Assembly (NCBI GenBank): GCA_002255065.1
Contig: NJEF01000001.1
Location: forward strand, 1-23,285
Direction: 5' to 3'
Source of the DNA: Desulfurococcales archaeon ex4484_204
Lineage (GTDB): Archaea > Thermoproteota > Thermoprotei_A > Sulfolobales > NBVN01
Length of the DNA stretch: 23,285 bases
The translations under genes and the position numbers were made by a program. Position 1 is the stretch's first letter. Every line of letters starts with the position of its first letter. This document shows positions 8,121-16,157 of this stretch, piece after piece. Below the pieces are notes generated by a model, which made no database searches, was not told where the DNA came from, and saw only the letters and a list, made by a program, of their open reading frames with translations.

Positions 8121-9167
8121 CTACCTAGTTAGCGAGGCATTAAGCGATCTATCGTGCACGAGCTCATAGGGTATAGCGTACGTATCGCCATCACTGCAGT
8201 TAAGCACTAGGAACCCCCTAGCTAGCCCGGCGAGATAGCACTCCAACCCCCTTAAAGCCTTATTAACCATACCCGCACTATAGGTGACCCGCGACTTAAG
8301 CAGGGCTTCATCACTCGGTGAATACATATCGAGTATGTAAACCACGCCCCTCTCAATGAACCCCTTAATAGTGCTCACCACCCTATCACCACTGGTGAGC
8401 GGAGCTGCCCTCCTTAACGACGTAAGGAGGTTCTTAATTAGTAAGCACGTAAACCTCCTTAAGTCCCCCTCTAAGCCCTCGCTGCCCCGTTTAAGAGAGC
8501 TTAACACAGACCTAACCCTGTACTCGGTTCTTGGAGCCTCCCTAACCTTAGACTCCATCGATAACCACCTCTCGATAGACCTCGCCTCAGTAATGTCTTT
8601 AGTGATAAACACTGTGCTAGCTAAGTATGTGGGTTGCTCCAGCAACCTACGTAGGCCCTTAATTATTAGTGATGTCCCCACCTTCAAGATGTCGCCGCCA
8701 TAGTATACCGTGTAGACGAGCGTTGGCATGTTGAAGAACTCGTTGCTAAGATCGGGCCTCCCACCCCCATATATAAACCTCAAATACCTCCCGTAGCTAG
8801 TATTGAAGTGCTTAGGGCAGAACGGCTTACCGGGAGGTAGCTCGGCGCTGCAGCCTTCGTAACCCACCCTAACCATCCAGAGGTCAGGAGCCCTTCTTAA
8901 CACCTCCAAGTGCTTAACGCCGGGACACATGTTAGGACCTAGGGGTGTATCGGCAAACCTTAACCCATCAGCCTCACCTAGAAATTGGAGGTAGCCATCT
9001 ACTTCAGCAAGCACCCTCCAGTCCTTAATAACGTATCTAGCTAGTATGTAACTACTACTCCTCCTCTCAAGTAGGCTGATCAGGCAGTTAGCAATACCGC
9101 TGTGGAAGCCCTTAAGCACGTGCGTAGTGAAGAGCTCCCTTATCACGATGGTCAGGGCGGCCACCAA
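8121..9167 (-). CDS. DUF2797-like protein with putative zinc site and GIY-YIG-like region
   Basis: This is a 348-residue protein. Cys81, Cys106, Cys117 and His120 (MCPG, EGCS, FCPKH) form a probable zinc site. They are followed by YLRFIYGGGRPDL and by PTLVYTVYYGGDILKVGTS (148-166), then RRLLEQ and, further on, TEARSIERWL. The order of Cys cluster, then a strand pair with KVGTS, then R-x-L-x-EQ fits DUF2797, whose core resembles GIY-YIG nucleases. The usual tyrosines and the final Glu cannot be placed with certainty. The carboxyl half (about 210-348) is helical and without known motifs. The start may be TTG 9167 or GTG 9164; a TATA box at 9191-9200 supports either as leaderless. Confidence 0.5.
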   Translation of the reverse strand: MVAALTIVIRELFTTHVLKGFHSGIANCLISLLERRSSSYILARYVIKDWRVLAEVDGYLQFLGEADGLRFADTPLGPNMCPGVKHLEVLRRAPDLWMVRVGYEGCSAELPPGKPFCPKHFNTSYGRYLRFIYGGGRPDLSNEFFNMPTLVYTVYYGGDILKVGTSLIIKGLRRLLEQPTYLASTVFITKDITEARSIERWLSMESKVREAPRTEYRVRSVLSSLKRGSEGLEGDLRRFTCLLIKNLLTSLRRAAPLTSGDRVVSTIKGFIERGVVYILDMYSPSDEALLKSRVTYSAGMVNKALRGLECYLAGLARGFLVLNCSDGDTYAIPYELVHDRSLNASLTR

Positions 9168-9235
9168 GTAATGCTCTAGTCCCCACCCTAGATATACTTA
9201 TCACTAGCTTAAAATAGTGAGTGTAGGGTGTAGCT
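9168..9235. promoter_or_regulatory. Divergent promoter region, DUF2797 gene / threonine dehydratase
   Basis: This 68-bp gap holds two TATA-like elements. AAGTATATC on the minus strand (9191-9200) is about 29 nt from the TTG at 9167. GCTTAAAAT on the plus strand (9207-9215) is about 25 nt before the ATG at 9236. Both spacings predict leaderless transcripts. The two boxes are so close that the polymerases probably compete. Confidence 0.5.
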
Positions 9236-10489
9236 ATGGGAAATACCATACTCGATAAGGTCTACAGATTAGCTGTGGAGGCCGATAGGGTTCTTGAGGG
9301 AGTAGTGCATAGAACCCCTACTACGTACTCCCACACCTTCTCATCTATGTGTGGTGTTAATGTCTACCTTAAGCTCGAGAACCTCCAGAAAACGGGTGCC
9401 TTTAAGCTTAGGGGGGCTTACTTTAAGATCTACTCATTTATTGAAGAGGCTAGGAGGAAGGGTGTTGTAACAGCGTCTTCGGGGAACCACGCACAGGGGG
9501 TTGCGTACTCAGCGGGTAAGCTAGGCGTGAAGGCAACTGTAGTTATGCCAGTAACTACACCACCATATAAGGTTAACGCAACTAAGTACTACGGAGCTAA
9601 CGTAATGCTTTACGGCGATATTTACGATGAGGCTTATGCGAAGGCCCTAGAGATTAGCAAGGAAGTAGGGGCTGTATTCATACATCCCTTTAACGATGTT
9701 CATGTAGTGGCTGGTCAGGGTACAATAGCTTTCGAGATCCTGAGAGAGGTAGGGGACGTAGACTACGTCTTAGTGCCTGTAGGGGGCGGCGGGCTAATAT
9801 CGGGTATAGGTGCCGTGATTAAGGCGATTAAAGGCAGTAGAACTAAGGTTATAGGTGTTGAGCCTGAGGTAGCACCGAAACTGCTGAGGAGCTTGGAGGC
9901 TGGGAAGCCTGTAGATATTCAGTTAAAGCCCTCCCTAGCGGATGGAGTTCTAACTAAGAGGGTAGGTGACTTAACATTCGATATTGTGAAGGAGGTGGTG
10001 GATGATGTTGTCCTAGTAGACGAGGACTCCATAGCTAGGGCTATCTACCTACTCCTCGAGAGGGCTAAGCTCCTCGCTGAGGGTGCTGGTGTGCTACCTC
10101 TAGCAGCACTGCTCAGTGGTGCTTTAAAGGTTAGGGGAGGCAGGGTTGTTGCGGTGATTAGCGGGGGTAACGCCGATTTAACAACCCTATACAGGGTCAT
10201 CCTCAGGGGGCTAGCTGTCGACAACAGGATAGTTAAGTTAACCCTAGTTCTCAGGGACGTCCCAGGCATGCTTAACGAAGCGTTAAAGGTTGTTTCAGCA
10301 AATAGGTTGAACATTCTCGACATAAGGCACGACAGGTTCGATGTTACGGTACCGCAGGGATATGCCCGTGTAGAGCTCATAGCTGAGTCCCCTTCACCAG
10401 ATGCGTGTAGTAGGACGCTTAAGGAGCTCAGAAACCGAGGGTTTAAGGTAATTACTAACGTTAGCGGGCTAGAAGGCCTTAAGTCCTGA
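9236..10489 (+). CDS. ilvA: Threonine dehydratase (threonine ammonia-lyase) with ACT domain
   Basis: This enzyme deaminates L-threonine to 2-oxobutanoate with pyridoxal phosphate, the entry to isoleucine synthesis or threonine breakdown. The 417-residue protein has the PLP lysine in GAFKLRGA (Lys57), the substrate loop SSGNHAQG (81-88), the phosphate-binding PVGGGGLISG (181-190) and SGGN (309-312). A single ACT domain (about 332-406, starting RIVKLTLVLRDVPGMLNE) makes it the allosteric IlvA/TdcB type with one ACT. Whether isoleucine or another ligand controls it cannot be read here. The ATG at 9236 sits 25 nt after a TATA box. A TdcB role in catabolism is the main alternative. Confidence 0.93.
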   Translation: MGNTILDKVYRLAVEADRVLEGVVHRTPTTYSHTFSSMCGVNVYLKLENLQKTGAFKLRGAYFKIYSFIEEARRKGVVTASSGNHAQGVAYSAGKLGVKATVVMPVTTPPYKVNATKYYGANVMLYGDIYDEAYAKALEISKEVGAVFIHPFNDVHVVAGQGTIAFEILREVGDVDYVLVPVGGGGLISGIGAVIKAIKGSRTKVIGVEPEVAPKLLRSLEAGKPVDIQLKPSLADGVLTKRVGDLTFDIVKEVVDDVVLVDEDSIARAIYLLLERAKLLAEGAGVLPLAALLSGALKVRGGRVVAVISGGNADLTTLYRVILRGLAVDNRIVKLTLVLRDVPGMLNEALKVVSANRLNILDIRHDRFDVTVPQGYARVELIAESPSPDACSRTLKELRNRGFKVITNVSGLEGLKS

Positions 10490-10561
10490 CATAGCTAAGC
10501 CCTGCCCTGCACACGTCAAGCCTCTTATCAGAGGTGCTGAGGGGTAAGGGAGATGTAAATA

Positions 10562-10572
10562 TTTTTAAAATG
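10562..10572 (+). promoter_or_regulatory. TATA-like element before a 19-codon ORF
   Basis: TATTTTTAAAATGC lies about 32 nt before the ATG at 10600 and is the only A/T-rich box in this gap. It suggests that a short transcript starts near 10593. It points away from the convergent TrmI gene. Confidence 0.35.
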
Positions 10573-10599
10573 CATCCTTGGGGAAGTACTCTAAGGCCC

Positions 10600-10659
10600 A
10601 TGGAGCGTGAACTAGAGGGAGCTCTGGCCGTTGAGCTTAGCGACATCATGACTCTCTAA
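10600..10659 (+). CDS. Possible 19-residue leader or truncated ORF
   Basis: ATG 10600 to TAA 10657-10659 encodes MERELEGALAVELSDIMTL. A TATA-like box sits upstream, and a perfect 9-bp inverted repeat begins exactly on the stop codon. It is too short for homology. It could be a leader peptide, the stump of a truncated gene, or chance. It is listed because promoter, ORF and hairpin line up. Confidence 0.25.
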   Translation: MERELEGALAVELSDIMTL

Positions 10660-10678
10660 ACCCTATTAGTAGGGTTTA
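10657..10678. repeat. Perfect 9-bp inverted repeat with 4-nt loop
   Basis: TAAACCCTA, loop TTAG, then TAGGGTTTA. It would form a stable hairpin in RNA, or an operator-like palindrome in DNA. It starts on the stop codon of the 19-codon ORF and is followed by a purine-rich run (GGAGGAGGG at 10684-10692). No T-run follows, so it is not a typical terminator for threonine dehydratase. Confidence 0.6.
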
Positions 10679-10764
10679 AGGTAGGAGGAGGGATTTAACG
10701 TAGGTGTGAGAAGCAATAGCGTAGAATAGAATGAAGCTGTACGGTAATCTCAGGTAACCCGCTC

Positions 10765-11535
10765 TCACGTATTCTTAACATACCTTGAGAACACTATGTA
10801 GCCTGTGTGGGCTATCATAGTTGAGAGGGGTCTGAAGGCCTTCTCGTCGGGCTGGTACTCTCTTAGAAGTGTTTCGAAGACCCTTATGTCAATGAAGCTA
10901 CCCAGCTCCTTAAGCTTACTTAAGAGCTTGATCACTTGGTTAGCTGTAGGTAGGAATACGAGGATCGGGGATGAGGGCTTTAAGGACTTACCGATAACAT
11001 CAACTACCTCCCAGGGGTTCGGTATGTCAAGGAATGCTGCATCGATGCCCTCCTCGCTAACCCCATACCTAACGTCGGCGATCTTTATTGTTACCCTGTG
11101 AAGGATGCCTAACCTTCTTAGGTTCTCCTTCGCAACCCTAGCGAAGTCCTCCCTAACCTCGTAGCCATAGATATGGCCTTCATCGCCTACGATAGTTGCT
11201 AAGACCGCTGTTAGGAAGCCCGTGCCAATACCGGCTTCAAGAACCTTGTACCCGGGTCTAACACCTGCTAGGAGAGCCATATAACCTAGGTCTTTAGGGT
11301 ATATAACCTGGGTAACCCTCTTAAAAGCGTGCATCAAGTAGTCAATGAGGAGGGGCTTGAGGACATACACCCTCACCCCGGTGCTCAGCATAACTGGGGT
11401 ACCCCACTCCTTACCCCTTATCCCGTCATGGCTTATGCAGCCCTTATCGGAGCTGAACACCCCGCCCTCCTTAATCCTGACTACCTTAGCCCTCCTCCTA
11501 TCAATGAAGAGGAGAACGTCATCCCCTACATCAAT
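10765..11535 (-). CDS. trmI: tRNA (adenine-N1)-methyltransferase TrmI
   Basis: TrmI methylates adenine 57/58 in the tRNA T-loop using SAM. The Rossmann core has motif I VLEAGIGTGFL and the acidic loop GYEVREDF. The pre-core VTQVIYPKDLGY matches the archaeal TrmI/GCD14 family, as does the end MIAHTGYIVFSRYV. The first in-frame ATG/GTG/TTG is GTG 11460, which would delete the small amino-terminal beta domain. In-frame sequence upstream (IDVGDDVLLFIDRRRAKVV) plainly belongs to the family, so I extend to the ATT at 11533-11535, giving 256 residues, close to the usual length of about 253. Initiation is therefore at a non-standard codon, or a frameshift separates it from GTG 11561. Confidence 0.85.
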   Translation of the reverse strand: MDVGDDVLLFIDRRRAKVVRIKEGGVFSSDKGCISHDGIRGKEWGTPVMLSTGVRVYVLKPLLIDYLMHAFKRVTQVIYPKDLGYMALLAGVRPGYKVLEAGIGTGFLTAVLATIVGDEGHIYGYEVREDFARVAKENLRRLGILHRVTIKIADVRYGVSEEGIDAAFLDIPNPWEVVDVIGKSLKPSSPILVFLPTANQVIKLLSKLKELGSFIDIRVFETLLREYQPDEKAFRPLSTMIAHTGYIVFSRYVKNT

Positions 11536-11651
11536 GGCTCGGCTCTGATGTCTTCCTTCACCGCTCAGAAATACCAGCCCTCCTCATTGCCATACATTAG
11601 TAGGGGAACAAGGCCTATAAAGTTAGAGGTGCACTGGTTTTAGGGCCCAGT

Positions 11652-11891
11652 CTAAATGAGCCTTATTCTCTTAACACCGACCCTGCCCTGACTTACAGGG
11701 ATAGAGCCTATATCGTAGCTCAGCTCGGACTCGCTCATCCATAACTCACGTTTAAGAAGGTCTCTTATCGCTGTCCTGATAACCTCCGACCTACTCGAGT
11801 ACCTCCCCAGCTTAACTAACTCGTCTATACCTTCTAGGTAGACCTCAGGCATCTTAACTGTAACAAGCCTCAAACTATCACCGCTACCCAT
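11652..11891 (-). CDS. Ribbon-helix-helix (CopG-type) DNA-binding protein
   Basis: This is a 79-residue protein. Residues 8-45 follow the RHH plan: a basic beta strand ([10 protein letters not shown]), helix 1 ([13 protein letters not shown]), then the conserved turn [19 protein letters not shown]. Proteins of this class bind DNA as dimers through the strand, often repressing nearby genes or serving as antitoxins. No toxin-like gene adjoins it. It lies upstream of TrmI on the same strand with a gap of about 116 bp, and divergent from eS25. The tail (47-79) has no recognised ligand domain. Confidence 0.8.
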   Translation of the reverse strand: MGSGDSLRLVTVKMPEVYLEGIDELVKLGRYSSRSEVIRTAIRDLLKRELWMSESELSYDIGSIPVSQGRVGVKRIRLI

Positions 11892-11935
11892 CTATGTTAG
11901 GGGTAGCTTAAAAGAACTGACCCAATAGAACCCGC

Positions 11936-11948
11936 ATAGCTTTAAAGC
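11936..11948 (+). promoter_or_regulatory. TATA box for eS25
   Basis: TAGCTTTAAAGCC is centred about 36 nt before the GTG at 11979, leaving a leader of about 10 nt that contains GGTGATTAG, a weak ribosome-binding site. Confidence 0.4.
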
Positions 11949-11978
11949 CTGCTAGGAGCATATAGAGCTGGTGATTAG

Positions 11979-12296
11979 GTGGGTCGCGGAAAGTTTAGGA
12001 AGCCTGCTCCAGCTATTGATAGAGGTAGGCGGGCATTAGCTAGGCAGATTAAGGAGGCCTTAAGGGGAAGGGAGAGAGAGGCGAGGGAGTACCACCTCAA
12101 CGATGAATCCTTAATTAATAAGGCCGCCAGAGTTGTTAGCGAGGCTGACGTAGTGACACCATCATCGCTAGCTACAGCTCTAGGGGTTAAGGTATCTATA
12201 GCTAAGGCAATAATGAGACATCTAATAGAGAGTAACCAGCTCGAGGTCATAGATAGGAGTAGGGAGCTCATTATCGCTATTCCTAAGAGGGGGTAG
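11979..12296 (+). CDS. rps25e: Small ribosomal subunit protein eS25
   Basis: This 105-residue protein has a basic disordered start (GRGKFRKPAPAIDRGRR) and a winged-helix core (about 45-102). The core includes VVTPSSLATALGVKVSIAKAIMRHL and ends in an IDRSRELIIAIP wing, the S25e pattern. eS25 binds the head of the 30S subunit. Within archaea it is known mainly from Thermoproteota and related TACK lineages, which helps place the host. GTG 11979 is chosen because it follows a weak ribosome-binding site and gives the basic tail. Confidence 0.85.
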   Translation: MGRGKFRKPAPAIDRGRRALARQIKEALRGREREAREYHLNDESLINKAARVVSEADVVTPSSLATALGVKVSIAKAIMRHLIESNQLEVIDRSRELIIAIPKRG

Positions 12297-12424
12297 CGAA
12301 GAACAATTAAAATAGAGCTTCACGTCACCGTTAGTAAGCATAACCAGAGGGTAGTGCTGTACTGCCTACTTAATTTCAATTAACTACTCGCTTAAGAAGA
12401 CCCCCTTTAGACCTCGTAACCTGC

Positions 12425-12649
12425 TTACTCGTGGAACCCGTAAAGTTCACTAGCTATCTTCCTAGCCACCTCATCGGGGAGCTCCTTTATATCGATGATC
12501 TTAGCTGTTGAAGGGATTCTACGTACCGGTTTACCTACAATGACGTACTTATCCGGGTTGTTATCTGCCCTACCCTTAAACACCCTAACCTTAACGTACT
12601 TCCTGTCCTCTACCTTAACATACATGTACTTACCCCTTCTTAAACCCAT
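12425..12649 (-). CDS. Small basic conserved protein (possibly DUF5622-like)
   Basis: This is a 74-residue protein: GLRRGKYMYVKVEDRKYVKVRVFKGR forms basic beta strands (2-27), then NNPDKYVIVGKPVRRIP and an acidic helix (KELPDEVARKIASELYG). The layout resembles a small crenarchaeal family of unknown function. I name DUF5622 from memory and with low certainty. The ATG at 12649 follows AGGGAGTAGGT. It shares an 84-bp divergent promoter region with Udg4. The basic charge suggests nucleic-acid or ribosome binding, which is inference. Confidence 0.6.
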   Translation of the reverse strand: MGLRRGKYMYVKVEDRKYVKVRVFKGRADNNPDKYVIVGKPVRRIPSTAKIIDIKELPDEVARKIASELYGFHE

Positions 12650-12733
12650 ACCTACTCCCTACCATGAGGTGGGGGTTCTCTAAAAAATCTTTATACCTTA
12701 GCAGCTAAGTTCGTTTTGTGGAGACAGGTAGTT
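12650..12733. promoter_or_regulatory. Divergent promoter region, small basic protein / Udg4
   Basis: AAAAAATCTTTATACC (12682-12697) serves as TATA element for the plus strand: it lies about 26 nt before a start near 12719, followed by GGAGACAGGT and the ATG at 12734. Its complement, ATAAAGATTTTTT, may serve the minus-strand gene about 36 nt away. Confidence 0.45.
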
Positions 12734-13369
12734 ATGCCTGAAAAGGATGTTGAGTGGGAGAGGCTGGTTAACGATATAAGAAACTGTACTAGGTGCCCCC
12801 TCCATAGATTTAGGAAGAAACCCGTTCCAGGAGAGGGCTCGCTGGACAGCGCGGTTATGTTTTTAGGTGAGGCCCCCGGTAGGAGTGAGGATGAAGCTGG
12901 ACGCCCGTTCGTAGGTGCTGCTGGTAGGTTGCTGAACGAGCTGCTTAACTTAGCTGGACTAGATAGGGGGGAGGTCTTTATAACTAACGTTGTTAAGTGT
13001 AGACCCCCAAACAATAGGGACCCTAGGAGTGAGGAGGTAGCTGCATGCTCCGTACACACCAACAGGATCATAGGGCTCGTAAGACCTAGGGTTATCGTTA
13101 CGCTTGGTAATCATGCAGGACGCTACATATTTGAGCGCTTCTCGAAAATGAGGTGGCTAGGCATTAAGGCTATGAGGGGGAGGGTTTATAGGTTGAACGT
13201 GCTAAACGATAGCGTCGTCGTGATAGCTACATACCACCCCGCCGCAGCGCTATACAACCCGCAGCTCAAGGGCGAGCTCGAAGAGGACTTCAAGGTATTA
13301 CTTAGGAGAGCGATTAAGTTGGGGAGTACTTTAAAACAGCCCACACTCCTCGACTTCATGGGGAGGTGA
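12734..13369 (+). CDS. udg4: Type-4 uracil-DNA glycosylase (Fe-S)
   Basis: This enzyme removes uracil from DNA, the main product of cytosine deamination at high temperature. Counted from ATG 12734 (211 residues), Cys18, Cys21, Cys89 and Cys105 are the expected 4Fe-4S ligands (NCTRCPLH, VKCRPPNNRDP, AACSVH). GEAPG (45-49) is motif A, and TYHPAA (167-172) carries the family HPAA box. The tail QPTLLDFM (202-209) fits a PCNA-interacting box. An in-frame TTG at 12716 would add six residues, but ATG has the better ribosome-binding site. The gene ends 4 bp before a coiled-coil protein gene, with DNA ligase next, so this is a repair neighbourhood. Confidence 0.92.
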   Translation: MPEKDVEWERLVNDIRNCTRCPLHRFRKKPVPGEGSLDSAVMFLGEAPGRSEDEAGRPFVGAAGRLLNELLNLAGLDRGEVFITNVVKCRPPNNRDPRSEEVAACSVHTNRIIGLVRPRVIVTLGNHAGRYIFERFSKMRWLGIKAMRGRVYRLNVLNDSVVVIATYHPAAALYNPQLKGELEEDFKVLLRRAIKLGSTLKQPTLLDFMGR

Positions 13370-13370
13370 T
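13362..13370 (+). promoter_or_regulatory. Strong ribosome-binding site GGAGGTGAT
   Basis: This near-perfect complement of the 16S 3' end overlaps the last codons of Udg4 and is spaced three bases from the ATG at 13374. It fixes that start and shows that the two genes are co-transcribed, in contrast to the leaderless genes elsewhere. Confidence 0.7.
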
Positions 13371-13373
13371 TCA

Positions 13374-13814
13374 ATGAGTAGGGAGAAGGTCCTTGAGTAC
13401 TTAAGGAAGAAGGTGAAGGAGCTTGAGGAGGAGTTAAAGATGTATAGGAACCTCATCTCAATCGTTGAGGGGGGGAGGGAGGAGCCCTCTGTTGAGGAGA
13501 TAAAGCTAGAGAACGTAAGGGTTATAACAGCTGATGGAGACGTCGTAGCAAACGTTATCGAGACTAAGGGGGGTGTTAGGGTAATCCTTAGGGAGTCAAT
13601 ACCTGCAGATAGCGCACTACTAAACTCGTTCTTAATACGTGTTTTAGAGGAGAGGAAGGAGTGCGGCGATATCAAGGACTACAGGGTCAAAGTAAGTAAG
13701 GGTTTCATCTCGGAGATCGAGGTGCTTGGTAGGAGCGACCTTATATATAGGGAGCTCGAGCTAGCCCTGAAGTACTTATGGAGGGAGCTCCATAAAGGTG
13801 AGCCCTCAGCGTAA
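13374..13814 (+). CDS. Conserved coiled-coil protein of unknown function in a repair cluster
   Basis: This is a 146-residue protein. Residues 2-30 form a heptad coiled coil (EKVLEYLRKKVKELEEELKM). A beta-rich middle follows (about 43-85, with VRVITADGDVVANVIETKGG), and then a helical/strand end (90-142). I do not recognise the family. It is translated from a strong ribosome-binding site inside the Udg4 gene and lies 152 bp before the DNA ligase. That position makes a DNA-repair accessory or multimerising role plausible, but nothing in the sequence proves it. Confidence 0.65.
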   Translation: MSREKVLEYLRKKVKELEEELKMYRNLISIVEGGREEPSVEEIKLENVRVITADGDVVANVIETKGGVRVILRESIPADSALLNSFLIRVLEERKECGDIKDYRVKVSKGFISEIEVLGRSDLIYRELELALKYLWRELHKGEPSA

Positions 13815-13966
13815 CACTGACCAGGCACTACTAACCTTCTTGCCGGGTTTTCATCACAGGCCCACATCCCCCTTACTATAGCCCTGATTAAAAACTATTA
13901 TGTGTTTACTACTTAAGACTGTAGTAGTTATTAACTGATATAGTAGATATTCTGCTTGGGGGGGCT

Positions 13967-15775
13967 ATGGATCTTCAAGTACTTGTCCAGGCATTCGATA
14001 AGTTAGAGAGCATAACCAGCAGGACCCAGATGACCCTCATATTAGTTGACCTCTTTAGGAAGACGCCGGCTAGCATTATTGATAAGGTCGTATACCTAAT
14101 TCAGGGTAAGCTATGGCCTGACTGGAAAGGCCTTCCCGAGCTCGGTGTGGGGGAGAAGTTCCTAGTTAAGGCAATAGCTAAAGCTACTAGGGTAAAGGAG
14201 AGCGAGGTTGAGAGGCTTTACAAGAAGTTCGGCGATCTAGGTAGAGCGGCTGAGTTCTTAAAACAGAGGGAGGCTGGCGGGGCTGGGCTAATGAAGTTCA
14301 TGGCACCGACCGAGGCCCTCAAGAAGAGGTTAAGCGTTGAGGGGGTCTATGAAACATTGGTTAAGGTTGCTTTAGCCACTGGTGAGGGTAGCAGGGATAT
14401 AAAGATAGGTTTAATTGCGGGGCTCCTAGCGGAGGCAACACCTCTAGAAGCTAGGTACTTAATGAGGTTTATTGAGGGTAGGTTAAGGCTGGGCATAGGT
14501 GATGCAACCATTATGGACGCACTAGCGATTACGTTCGCGGGCTCGCAGTCATATAGACCATTAATAGAGAGGGCTTACAACATTCGGGCCGACCTAGCTA
14601 ACATAGCTAAGGTAGTAGCTGAGAGGGGCATTAAAGCTATTGAAGGAATAAAGCCTGAGGTAGGCATCCCGATAAGGCCCATGCTCGCTGAGAGGCTTAG
14701 CGACCCTAGCGAGATACTGTCTAAGGTCGGTGGTAAGGCCCTCATTGAGTACAAGTACGATGGTGAGAGGGCGCAGATTCATAAGAGGGGAGATGAGGTG
14801 TGGATATTCTCGAGGAGGTTGGAGAACATAACACATCAATACCCCGACGTCGCTGAGATGACGAGGCAGTACTTAACGAGTTCTGAGACAATAGTTGAAG
14901 GGGAGGTTGTAGCAATAGACCCAGATACCGGGGAGATGAAGCCCTTCCAGGAGCTGATGCACAGGAAGAGGAAACACGATATCCATGAAGCGCTAAAGGA
15001 GTACCCCGTAGCGGTGTTCCTATTCGACGTACTGTATAATGAAGGTGAGGACCTAACGTTTAAACCTATAGCTGAGCGTAGGGAGGTCCTCTACAAAATA
15101 GTGAGGGAGAGTGAGAGGTTTAGGATAGCCGAGCACATGATTACCGATAGCCCTGAGGAGCTAGAGAAGTTCTTCCTTAGGGCTATAGAGGATGGAGCTG
15201 AGGGTGTCATGGTGAAGGCCCTGCATAAGCAAGCAATTTACCAGGCCGGAGCTAGGGGATGGCTGTGGATCAAGTATAAGAGGGACTATAAGAGCGAGAT
15301 GACCGACACAGTCGACCTCGTCGTTATAGGGGCTTTTGCGGGTAGGGGGAAGAGAGCCGGTAAGTACGGAGCACTCTTAGTTGCTGCATACGACCCAAGT
15401 ACAGACATGTTTAGGTCCGTATGTAAGGTTGGGTCAGGCTTTACTGATGAGGACCTTGAGAAGCTGAACGACATTATAAGCCCGTACATTATACAGTACA
15501 AACACCCAAGGGTTGACTCCCTTATGAAGCCCGATGTCTGGGTTAGCCCCGCATTAGTAGCTGAGATAATAGGGGCTGAACTAACTCTCTCACCAATCCA
15601 CACATGCTGTAGGGACCTAGTTAAGAAGGGAGCTGGAATCTCCATAAGGTTCCCGAGATTCATAAGGTGGAGGGACGATAAAGGACCTGAAGACGCTACA
15701 ACAGTAGATGAGCTTCTGGAGATGTATAAGAGACAGCTTAGGAGGGTTGAGGAAGCGAGGCCGTCAGCGATCTAG
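13967..15775 (+). CDS. lig: ATP-dependent DNA ligase
   Basis: This enzyme seals nicks in replication and repair through an enzyme-AMP intermediate. The 602-residue protein has the three archaeal/eukaryotic-type domains: a DNA-binding domain (about 1-215), an adenylation domain with the nucleotidyl lysine in [10 protein letters not shown] (Lys263), and an OB-fold domain (about 420-590) with [13 protein letters not shown]. The later motifs [16 protein letters not shown] and LWIKYKRDY are all present. The amino end [21 protein letters not shown] closely resembles crenarchaeal Lig1, whose DNA-binding domain contacts PCNA. ATG 13967 follows a G-rich run. The length is normal. Confidence 0.97.
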   Translation: MDLQVLVQAFDKLESITSRTQMTLILVDLFRKTPASIIDKVVYLIQGKLWPDWKGLPELGVGEKFLVKAIAKATRVKESEVERLYKKFGDLGRAAEFLKQREAGGAGLMKFMAPTEALKKRLSVEGVYETLVKVALATGEGSRDIKIGLIAGLLAEATPLEARYLMRFIEGRLRLGIGDATIMDALAITFAGSQSYRPLIERAYNIRADLANIAKVVAERGIKAIEGIKPEVGIPIRPMLAERLSDPSEILSKVGGKALIEYKYDGERAQIHKRGDEVWIFSRRLENITHQYPDVAEMTRQYLTSSETIVEGEVVAIDPDTGEMKPFQELMHRKRKHDIHEALKEYPVAVFLFDVLYNEGEDLTFKPIAERREVLYKIVRESERFRIAEHMITDSPEELEKFFLRAIEDGAEGVMVKALHKQAIYQAGARGWLWIKYKRDYKSEMTDTVDLVVIGAFAGRGKRAGKYGALLVAAYDPSTDMFRSVCKVGSGFTDEDLEKLNDIISPYIIQYKHPRVDSLMKPDVWVSPALVAEIIGAELTLSPIHTCCRDLVKKGAGISIRFPRFIRWRDDKGPEDATTVDELLEMYKRQLRRVEEARPSAI

Positions 15776-15869
15776 CTAGGCTAACCAGGGAGTTCAAAGC
15801 TGGTACTTAGGGCCCGTGGAGTACTAGGTAACCGTGTATCCATGCTAAAACGTTTAAATGACGGGGACC

Positions 15870-16157
15870 TCACCTATAGATAAGGACCTCGCTCCCTATC
15901 ATCTGACCTGGGAGGCTCCTCTTAAACACAGCTATAACAACGTTATTCCTCCCTCTAGCGTGGGCCCTAATCACTCTCCCTACGTACATGTTGCCGTAAC
16001 TATCTCTAGCAATAACCTTACCGCCCACCAGGTTATTAGCCTTAACGTTAGAGTTGATCACCCTAATTAAGAGCTGCTTAGTGTTCTGTGTCTTAGCACC
16101 TCTTCTATACCCCATAATAACGCCCACTGAAATCCCTGCCCCTTCCATAAACACCAC
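15870..16157 (-). CDS. rpl35ae: Large ribosomal subunit protein eL33 (L35Ae)
   Basis: This 95-residue protein carries GVIMGYRRGAKTQNTKQLLI, then GGKVIARDSYGNMYVGRVIRAHARGRNNVVIAVFKRSLPGQMIG (positions 45-88), the L35Ae signature region. It is a beta-barrel protein of the 50S subunit, found in only part of the archaea. Starts at GTG 16157, GTG 16154 and ATG 16148 are in frame. A TATA box near 16186 favours a transcription start near 16160, so either a leaderless GTG or the ATG after GGTGAG is possible. It converges on the ligase gene with a 94-bp gap. Confidence 0.9.
   Translation of the reverse strand: MVFMEGAGISVGVIMGYRRGAKTQNTKQLLIRVINSNVKANNLVGGKVIARDSYGNMYVGRVIRAHARGRNNVVIAVFKRSLPGQMIGSEVLIYR

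Noticed and set aside
10519..10532. Short hairpin CCTCT-TATC-AGAGG after threonine dehydratase
   Set aside because: A five-pair stem of this size occurs by chance, and no T-run follows.
13806..13857. Second C/D-box sRNA on the minus strand (GTGATGA at 13857-13851, CTGA at 13809-13806)
   Set aside because: There are no acceptable inner D' and C' boxes, the flanks do not pair, and box D would lie inside the end of the upstream coding region.
15858..16070. Plus-strand frame over eL33
   Set aside because: It is antisense to a clear ribosomal protein gene and has no promoter or ribosome-binding site.
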